A stretch of 64,000 nucleotides of DNA from an uncultured Bacteroidales bacterium. GTDB lineage: Bacteria; Bacteroidota; Bacteroidia; Bacteroidales; Bacteroidaceae. This document shows, in pieces, positions 58,475-64,000 of this stretch (position 1 is the stretch's first letter; every line of letters starts with the position of its first letter). The position numbers and the translations under genes are program-made. Below the pieces are notes generated by a model. It was not told where the DNA came from. It ran no database searches and saw nothing but the letters and a program-made list of their open reading frames with translations. Location: the NCBI GenBank assembly GCA_902787575.1, contig CADAGX010000002.1, positions 186,001 through 250,000 on the forward strand, given 5' to 3'.

Positions 58475-60382
58475 ATGATGAAAGGTAACCAGATGTCAGC
58501 GGGCGGCCGTATTGCCGCCTCCTTACGCGAGAGGCAGGATCAGCATGCTGCGTGGCGCGTCTGTCTGCTCTTCCTGCTGAGGTTTTTCCTCTCGTGCCTT
58601 CTCGTTTTTGCAGTGGGAAAGGTCGTTTTCATGTGTTACAACCGTTCTGTCGAAGTTTTTTCGGTGCGCGACGTGTGGGACGTCTGGCGTCATGGCTTCA
58701 GTATGGACGTCAGCACCAGCTGTTACCTGCTCGTCCTGCCGTGGCTTGTGATGCTCCTCTGGCAAAGTTGGCGGCGGATGCCCGTCAGATGGTTGCTCGT
58801 GCCCTACAGCGTGCTTGTGGCCGTTCTGCTGGGCCTCATTATTGGCGGTGACGCGGTGCTTTATGAGTTTTGGAAATTCAAGCTCAATGCCGCCATCTTC
58901 TCCTATATGCACAATCCCGAGGGAGCTACGGCCAGTGTGAGCCTGCCATTCCTCGTTTCGCGTGTCGTTGGCATCCTGTTGGCCATCTTCCTCATAGCCA
59001 TATTACTGTTGCAGGCGGTGCGTGCCAGCCTTCCAGCCCCGCGTGTTCGACAGACAGGGCGTGCGTGGGCCGCTGTCCTGCTATTAATGCTGGCTCCAGT
59101 TGTGTTCCTTGGCATCCGTGGCAGCATAGGCACCAGTGTGATGAACGTAGGCGTTCCGTACTACAGCCAGCGGCTGTTTCTGAATCATTCGGCCGTCAAT
59201 CCGGCTTTCAGCCTGCTGTCTTCCTTCAAGCGTGCGAAGAATTACTCAGACGAGTTCGACTGGTTGCCCGAAACGGAGCGTGCCGAGGTTTTTGCCCCTC
59301 TGTATCCGTTGGAGACAGAAGACGTGGCTGATACGTTGCTCGCCACGACGCGACCCAATATCCTCGTGGTGCTGATGGAAAGCTTTGGCGGCAAATTTGT
59401 GGCCGAGTTGGGTGGTATTCCGGACGTAGCGCCGAATTTGAGCCGCCTCATACGGGAAGGCGTCTTCTGGGAGCAGTTTTATGCCAACAGCTTCCGCACC
59501 GACCGTGGTACGGTGTCTGTCTTCAGCGGTTGGGTAAGCTATCCCACCGTGTCCCTCATGCGGTTGCCCGACAAACTTGCTGGCATTCCGTCGCTGGCAC
59601 AGTGTCTGTTGCACGAAGGTTACACCACGGGTTATCTCTACGGCGGCGACATACGCATCATGGGGAAGCGAGGCTATCTTGTAAGTGCAGGGTATCAGGA
59701 TTTTGTGAGCGACAAGGATTTCCCTTTCTCGGCAGTGCACGAGAGCAAGTGGGGTGTAAACGATAGTATCGCAGCCCGTCGGATGTACGAATGGATAGCC
59801 AGTAAACCTGCTTCCGAACGGTGGCACCTGGTATTCCAGACGCTGTCGAGCCACGAGCCCTTCGAGGTGCCGTATCATCGGCTTGCCGACAAGAAACTCA
59901 ATGCCTTTGCTTTCACCGATCAGTGCATCGGGTCGCTCATAGATTCGCTGCGGACCTTGCCTGCTTGGGACGACATGCTCGTCATACTGCTGCCCGACCA
60001 CGGTTATCTCTACGACCTTACGTACGAAGACCCAGCCTTCTTCCATTGCCCCATGCTGTGGCTGGGTGGCGCTGTCAAGCAACCGCGGCGAATGCAAGTG
60101 CTGATGAATCAGAGCGACCTTGCGGCCACGCTGCTCTCGCAGATGGGAATCTCGCACACCGACTTCCCTTGGAGTCGTAACGTGCTGAGCCGTGCATATA
60201 CGTATCCTTTTGTCTATAGCAATTTCCCGGGTGGCATACTTTTCTGCGACAGCACAGGAGTCAGCGTCTTCGACATCGCCAGCCGCCAACCCATTACCGA
60301 GCAGCCGGCGCCGTCGCCCGAGCGAGTGCAAAAAGCAAAGGCTATCCTGCAGACCAGCTACGACCAGTTAGGTGCTCGCTGA
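58475..60382 (+). CDS. LtaS-like membrane sulfatase-fold phosphotransferase, second paralogue
   Basis: This 635-residue tandem paralogue of the preceding protein has the same order of spans and motifs. They are RPNILVVLMESFGGKFVAEL, SFRTDRGTVSVFSGWVSYPT, TLSSHEPFEVPYHRLADKKL and LLPDHGYLYDLTYEDPAFFH. It has an extra soluble N-terminus of about 30 residues (QMSAGGRIAASLRERQDQHA) before the first span. Identity between the two is high in the catalytic domain and lower in the membrane part, suggesting different lipid or acceptor substrates. The start may also be one of two other nearby in-frame ATGs (58478 or 58493). It is the last gene of the run. Confidence 0.9.
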   Translation: MMKGNQMSAGGRIAASLRERQDQHAAWRVCLLFLLRFFLSCLLVFAVGKVVFMCYNRSVEVFSVRDVWDVWRHGFSMDVSTSCYLLVLPWLVMLLWQSWRRMPVRWLLVPYSVLVAVLLGLIIGGDAVLYEFWKFKLNAAIFSYMHNPEGATASVSLPFLVSRVVGILLAIFLIAILLLQAVRASLPAPRVRQTGRAWAAVLLLMLAPVVFLGIRGSIGTSVMNVGVPYYSQRLFLNHSAVNPAFSLLSSFKRAKNYSDEFDWLPETERAEVFAPLYPLETEDVADTLLATTRPNILVVLMESFGGKFVAELGGIPDVAPNLSRLIREGVFWEQFYANSFRTDRGTVSVFSGWVSYPTVSLMRLPDKLAGIPSLAQCLLHEGYTTGYLYGGDIRIMGKRGYLVSAGYQDFVSDKDFPFSAVHESKWGVNDSIAARRMYEWIASKPASERWHLVFQTLSSHEPFEVPYHRLADKKLNAFAFTDQCIGSLIDSLRTLPAWDDMLVILLPDHGYLYDLTYEDPAFFHCPMLWLGGAVKQPRRMQVLMNQSDLAATLLSQMGISHTDFPWSRNVLSRAYTYPFVYSNFPGGILFCDSTGVSVFDIASRQPITEQPAPSPERVQKAKAILQTSYDQLGAR

Positions 60383-60392
60383 GGCATCCTTT

Positions 60393-60479
60393 CATGCGAC
60401 GTGTCGCATGAGTCCACGCGACGCGTCGCGTGAGCCGTTGCCACACGTCGCGTGAAGCAACGCCACACGTCGCAAAAAA
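60393..60479. repeat. ACACGTCGCA repeat cluster, locus f
   Basis: CATGCGAC-GT-GTCGCATG (60393-60410) is followed by the perfect 18-bp palindrome CACGCGACGCGTCGCGTG (60415-60432) and two copies of GCCACACGTCGC (60440-60451 and 60462-60473). That 12-mer is identical to 37011-37022. The cluster starts 11 bp after the stop codon. Confidence 0.85.
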
Positions 60480-60482
60480 ATA

Positions 60483-60516
60483 GCCGCACGCGGAAGGAAA
60501 TCTTCCGACGTGCGGC
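60483..60516. terminator. Terminator hairpin between convergent genes
   Basis: GCCGCACG pairs with CGTGCGGC, continued by GGAAG with CTTCC around a short loop. The downstream stretch is GT-rich rather than a clean T-run. Confidence 0.7.
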
Positions 60517-60558
60517 GTTGTTGGTTTAGTAAGGTTAGTATTCTCGTTGCAGCTTGCC

Positions 60559-62253
60559 TTACTCAGTCGTTTTCGGAATGATTCGGTACTGCATAGGCGT
60601 CACCTTGTAGAATTTCTTGAAGAGATTGCAGAAGTAAGGCGTGTCGTCGAATCCGCATTCGTAGGCAATGGTGTTTACCGGCCGCTCCGATTCCTTCAGC
60701 AGACGTGCTGCCTTCTCCAGGCGGATGCGGTTGAAATAAGTGTTGGCGGACATGCCTGTGGCGGCAAGTATGCGTCGTGTAAACTGCGAGCGGCTCATGC
60801 ACATTTCGGCGGCCAGCACGTCGATAGACAGGCGGTCACGTTCCAGGCTCTGCTCGTAGAGTTCCGAGACTCGGGCCAGAAACTCCACATCTTTGGCCTT
60901 CAGCGTTTGGCTTTCTGTCTCCTCCATCGCTTCTGTGGCAGGTACGACCTCCGTTTCGTCTTCAGCCACGTCTGTTTCTTCGATTATCTCCTGTGGTTTC
61001 TTGCGATGCGCAAACCATGTGGCAAATATAATGCAAGCAATACCTGCGAGCAGGATTAGCAGCGTCGGGTAGCACTCGCGCAGGTTGTCTGCCGTGCCAC
61101 GCCTGCCATCCATGATTGCCAGTTCGTTGCGTTGGCTCAGCCGGATTTCATTGGCCAGTTTCTCGGCGCGCTCGTTGTGCAGGCTGTCGTTCAGCGTCAT
61201 TGCCTCGCGCATGTAGTTCAGCGCCTGCCGTGGTGACTGGTCGCTCAGCGCATCGGCCAGCAGACGGCACGCTTGCTGCAGGATATAGTTGTTTCCCGTG
61301 GCGCGGCAAACGCTCTCGCACTCTGTCAGCGCGTGTTTGGCAGCGTTGTTGCGCCCCATCCTCATGTAGAGCCGGCCCAGTTGTTTCAGGGTGATAGCCA
61401 ACGATGTCTTTTCGTTTTCTGCGCGCAACATGTCGATGGCTCGCAGATAGAACGACTCGGCCTCCTTGTCTGCATGTTGCGCCGCGTATATGTCCGCCGT
61501 CTGTGACAGCCGTCGTGCCACCTTTATATTATTGCCCGCCTTGCGGTCCAGTTCATACGCGCGTTGCGCAAAATCCAGCGCACGGTCATATTCCTTTGAC
61601 TTGGTATAGATTTCAGCCGCCATGCCATATCGTACGCTCAGCAGCGAACTGTCCTCCAGCGAGCGTTCGATTTCCGTGGCCTTCAGGATATAGTGTTTCG
61701 CGTCGTCGAGGCGGTTCGCTTGCAGGCTAAGACCAGCTAAAATATTGTACGCGCGCGAGAGGTTTGCGCTGTCGCGACGCATACTGTCTAAGCGTAGTTC
61801 GGTCTGCGCTGCCTCCAACGCCATGTCTATGCGCCCAATACGGTGGTTTGCCACAGCCTGTAGGGCCAGTGCCTCCTCGATATATGGCGTGTCGCACTCT
61901 TCGCGTGCCTCTTTCTCTGCGCGCGTGGCAGCCTGTAACGTGGCAGTCATGTTAGACATCTTGTCGAGATAGTACGAGGCCATATGTAAATTTACGGCCT
62001 TACGTATGGTGCGATTTTTCGTGCCTTTCCCGAAATGGATGAGACTGTCAGTCACTCCTTCTGCGTCCAGCAGAAACATTAATCTGTTGGCCGTAGAAAG
62101 TTTTATGTGATTGGAAATCAGGATTTCGCGATATAGGCTATCTGTTTCTGGCACGGCGCAAATGCTGGCTGAAACAGCCGCAAATATAGTTGTAAAGAGT
62201 AATTTCTTAATCTGCGACGTTTGGAAAACCAAAATCCGGATGCGTAAATTCAT
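60559..62253 (-). CDS. Membrane-anchored TPR sensor fused to an AraC-type DNA-binding domain
   Basis: This 564-residue one-component regulator has an N-terminal signal or anchor (about 10-35). A periplasmic TPR domain follows (about 40-380, for example SRAYNILAGLSLQANRLDDA and ESFYLRAIDMLRAENEK). One membrane span lies near 395-413 (LLILLAGIACIIFATWFAH), then an acidic linker. A C-terminal AraC domain has LSIDVLAAEMCMSRSQFTRR and NTIAYECGFDDTPYFCNLFK. The signal would cross the membrane straight to DNA without phosphotransfer. It is divergent to a surface protein gene, which is the natural target candidate. The start is ATG 62253. Confidence 0.9.
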   Translation of the reverse strand: MNLRIRILVFQTSQIKKLLFTTIFAAVSASICAVPETDSLYREILISNHIKLSTANRLMFLLDAEGVTDSLIHFGKGTKNRTIRKAVNLHMASYYLDKMSNMTATLQAATRAEKEAREECDTPYIEEALALQAVANHRIGRIDMALEAAQTELRLDSMRRDSANLSRAYNILAGLSLQANRLDDAKHYILKATEIERSLEDSSLLSVRYGMAAEIYTKSKEYDRALDFAQRAYELDRKAGNNIKVARRLSQTADIYAAQHADKEAESFYLRAIDMLRAENEKTSLAITLKQLGRLYMRMGRNNAAKHALTECESVCRATGNNYILQQACRLLADALSDQSPRQALNYMREAMTLNDSLHNERAEKLANEIRLSQRNELAIMDGRRGTADNLRECYPTLLILLAGIACIIFATWFAHRKKPQEIIEETDVAEDETEVVPATEAMEETESQTLKAKDVEFLARVSELYEQSLERDRLSIDVLAAEMCMSRSQFTRRILAATGMSANTYFNRIRLEKAARLLKESERPVNTIAYECGFDDTPYFCNLFKKFYKVTPMQYRIIPKTTE

Positions 62254-62288
62254 CTTTTCTGAGGGTGTTTTTATGCTTTTTTCAGATG

Positions 62289-62296
62289 TAAAGGTA
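62289..62296 (-). promoter_or_regulatory. Weak -7 box (TACCTTTA) for the TPR-AraC regulator
   Basis: TACCTTTA on the minus strand lies about 36 nt before the ATG at 62253. It differs from the consensus at the last base. Confidence 0.4.
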
Positions 62297-62496
62297 CAAA
62301 AAAAAAGTGAAAATGACAAATATCTGCGGGGAAAAACTGAAAAATGACGGGTGGGTGCGGTTGTAATCGCAAATAACTGAAAAATAATTGAATGACGAAT
62401 TTGTATGATTCAAATTTACAATTTACAATTGCAAAATAGGCTAAAATTTACAATAAAAAGCAAAAAAAACTTAATTTTCTTGTCGTTTTTATTATG

Positions 62497-62504
62497 TATT
62501 TTTG
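62497..62504 (+). promoter_or_regulatory. -7 box (TATTTTTG) for the surface protein gene
   Basis: TATTTTTG lies 107 nt before the ATG, leaving an AT-rich leader of about 100 nt. Confidence 0.6.
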
Positions 62505-62610
62505 CGTTGCTAACATATTTTTAACGAAGTTTAAACAGTGCTACAGGATGCAAGAAGAGAAACGAAATGTGAGAAAAAACAAATAAACTAACCAATAATT
62601 TTAAACCGAG

Positions 62611-64000
62611 ATGAGTATGAAAAAGTTTTTAGCAATTCTGGCGCTTTTGCTTCCGGTGGGTGTAATGGCGCAGCATTGGACAGCGATGACGACTTACAAC
62701 TATCCGAACTCGACACCTGTCTATGTGCAAGTGAAAGTAAACGGCAAGTTGGCTACTGCCAAGACTCCGCTTGAGTTGGCAGCCTTTGTCGGTGGTGAAT
62801 GCCGCGGCTATGCTGCTTCTGCCACAGTGTTTGATACTCCTGTTGCCTCAGTGGAGTTGCACGAATTGCGTGTGGTAGGTGACCTCTCGACGGAAGCTGG
62901 TCAGGAAATCACGTTCCGCGCTTTCTACGATAATGTAGAGTATGAGTTTACTTCGAAGGTGGTTTTCTCGGGCGAGACGGACTTCATTCCTTCTAACCCG
63001 CTAGTGCTGAATCTGGATGCTGTGACAAACGTGACTTTGGCCACTCCTATCGAGATTTCGCAGCCTGCTTCGGCATTCCCTTATTCTATGGATTTGTCGC
63101 AGTACATCACGTTCCAGTATAGGCCCAATGACGGTTCGCCCTACACGCCGCTTGGCGAGAGCACCATCGTCAGCCCGATTACGTATGAGTGGATCGTTGG
63201 AAACTACATGAATGAGCTTTCGTTTGTGGGTAACAACCTTACTGTCACTCCTGCCGTAGAAGCAAATTATGATATTATGCTCTATGTGTATATTGGTGAC
63301 CGCGAGTCGCAGCAGTATCAGTCGTTCGTACGTATTCCCACTACTATTGCCGTGCAGATTGCAAAGGTTCCGGTTGAAAGCATTTCCTGCAGTATATCGT
63401 CTGCCGAGTTCTACGCATGGGAAGATTTCGCTGCTTTCTTGAACGGCAAGGTTACGGTGTTGCCCGCCAACGCCACCGACGCTACTTATCATCTGGAGGG
63501 CGGCCAGTACATGAGTGAGAACGTGTTCACGAAGGGTGGCCAATACGAAGTGCGCATCGTACCCAATGACGATTCGTACCAAGGCGCTATTCCTACGGTG
63601 AGTGTGACGGTTTACGATCGCCCCACTGGTATCGAAAGTTCGATGCCCAATGGATTAACAGTGGGCATTGGTGAGAATGTTTACGATGCCCTTTCGAACT
63701 CGACAAACTACTTCTGGAAAGGCACAGAGCCCGAAGCTAATTATGCCAGAATAAATCTTTCGTACACGCCTGGCGCAGATGGATACATCGACGGACAAGG
63801 CGTGGCCACCAAGGTCGGTCAGGTACGCGTTACGGTGACGCTTACTAATTATACTGTTGATGATGCATCTCCTGTAGCTCGTCCGACCAACTACACCGTG
63901 CCGGTGAACATCGTCAGCCGTCTGCAGCTGCAAGTGCAGATTGGCCAGGAAAGCACTTACATTAAGGGTGTAGAGTCCGGAGTTTCGCCTGTATTTGTTT
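62611..64000 (+). CDS. Exported Ig-like-domain surface protein, N-terminal part
   Basis: The frame is open from ATG 62611 to the window end, giving 463 residues so far. It starts with a signal peptide (MSMKKFLAILALLLPVGVMA). The mature part begins QHWTAMTTYNYPNSTPVYVQ. An early domain has LELAAFVGGECRGYAASATV and GQEITFRAFYDNVEYEF, a module common at the N-terminus of Prevotella/Bacteroides cell-surface proteins. Ig-like beta repeats follow (TYHLEGGQYMSENVFTKGGQ, then YEVRIVPND). The end and any C-terminal sorting tail lie outside the window. It is divergent to the TPR-AraC regulator, which probably controls it. Confidence 0.85.
   Translation, partial: MSMKKFLAILALLLPVGVMAQHWTAMTTYNYPNSTPVYVQVKVNGKLATAKTPLELAAFVGGECRGYAASATVFDTPVASVELHELRVVGDLSTEAGQEITFRAFYDNVEYEFTSKVVFSGETDFIPSNPLVLNLDAVTNVTLATPIEISQPASAFPYSMDLSQYITFQYRPNDGSPYTPLGESTIVSPITYEWIVGNYMNELSFVGNNLTVTPAVEANYDIMLYVYIGDRESQQYQSFVRIPTTIAVQIAKVPVESISCSISSAEFYAWEDFAAFLNGKVTVLPANATDATYHLEGGQYMSENVFTKGGQYEVRIVPNDDSYQGAIPTVSVTVYDRPTGIESSMPNGLTVGIGENVYDALSNSTNYFWKGTEPEANYARINLSYTPGADGYIDGQGVATKVGQVRVTVTLTNYTVDDASPVARPTNYTVPVNIVSRLQLQVQIGQESTYIKGVESGVSPVFV

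Larger units (their letters stand above)
62254..62610. other. 357-bp AT-rich divergent promoter region
   Basis: No gene is seen. It carries a weak minus-strand -7 box, a plus-strand -7 box and a short tandem of AATTTAC (62413-62430, 2.6 units). A T/A-rich leader of about 100 nt precedes the plus-strand gene. It is the obvious place for binding by the AraC-type regulator, but I see no clear paired operator. Confidence 0.6.

Overview
The window reads as chromosomal DNA of a Bacteroidales bacterium, most likely Prevotellaceae or a close relative. Three things support this. Most genes are preceded by the Bacteroidetes -7 promoter box TAnnTTTG. Two large surface proteins end in the Prevotella-type C-terminal tail (for example GVNIVNGKKVLVK). 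The gene content is typical of the group: GH92 and GH29 glycosidases, TPR sensor kinases, FKBP lipoproteins, a C10 protease and LtaS-like sulfatases. G+C looks a little above half by eye; I did not compute it. I found no rRNA, tRNA, CRISPR array, insertion sequence or prophage.

Layout. 1-969 is the end of an MBOAT O-acyltransferase. 1078-3661 (minus) holds a GH92 glycosidase and a small exported protein. 3743-7221 (plus) is a TPR histidine kinase, a lipoprotein and a LuxR-type response regulator. 7281-10841 (minus) is a large exported FAD oxidoreductase. 11042-20581 (minus) is a run of nine closely packed genes: GH29 fucosidase, TlpA-like thioredoxin lipoprotein, sugar isomerase-like protein, ispG, rmuC, a YARHG protein, an esterase, an NTF2-like lipoprotein and a C10 protease. 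20845-24158 (plus) holds a metallophosphoesterase and RNase R. 24276-29236 (minus) is a three-gene redox operon: a NapH-NapG-like fusion, a Tat-exported aldo/keto reductase-ferredoxin lipoprotein and a TonB-dependent receptor. 30043-36870 is a 2,275-residue surface protein. 37205-38704 is cysS.

38738-44427 (minus) is an ECF sigma operon with its anti-sigma protein, a DUF6108 protein, a macroglobulin-like protein and a carboxypeptidase-regulatory-like protein; four of its genes overlap by 4 nt. 44619-47473 (minus) holds Sir2, a nucleoside kinase and a Fur-family regulator. 47587-50038 (plus) is a triplet of FKBP isomerases. 50209-60382 (plus) is argS, an RNase H, an unusual lipoprotein, an ABC exporter and two tandem LtaS-like proteins. 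60559-62253 (minus) is a membrane-anchored TPR-AraC regulator. 62611-64000 (plus) is the start of another surface protein.

Most of the content concerns the cell envelope: glycan capture and trimming, surface display, sensing, periplasmic redox and protein folding. Informational genes (rnr, cysS, argS, RNase H, rmuC, ispG) are embedded among these. The least explained features are a family of short palindromic intergenic repeats built on the word ACACGTCGCA and found at six loci, the quinol-linked Fe-S/TonB operon, and small tandem arrays of 7-bp units between genes.
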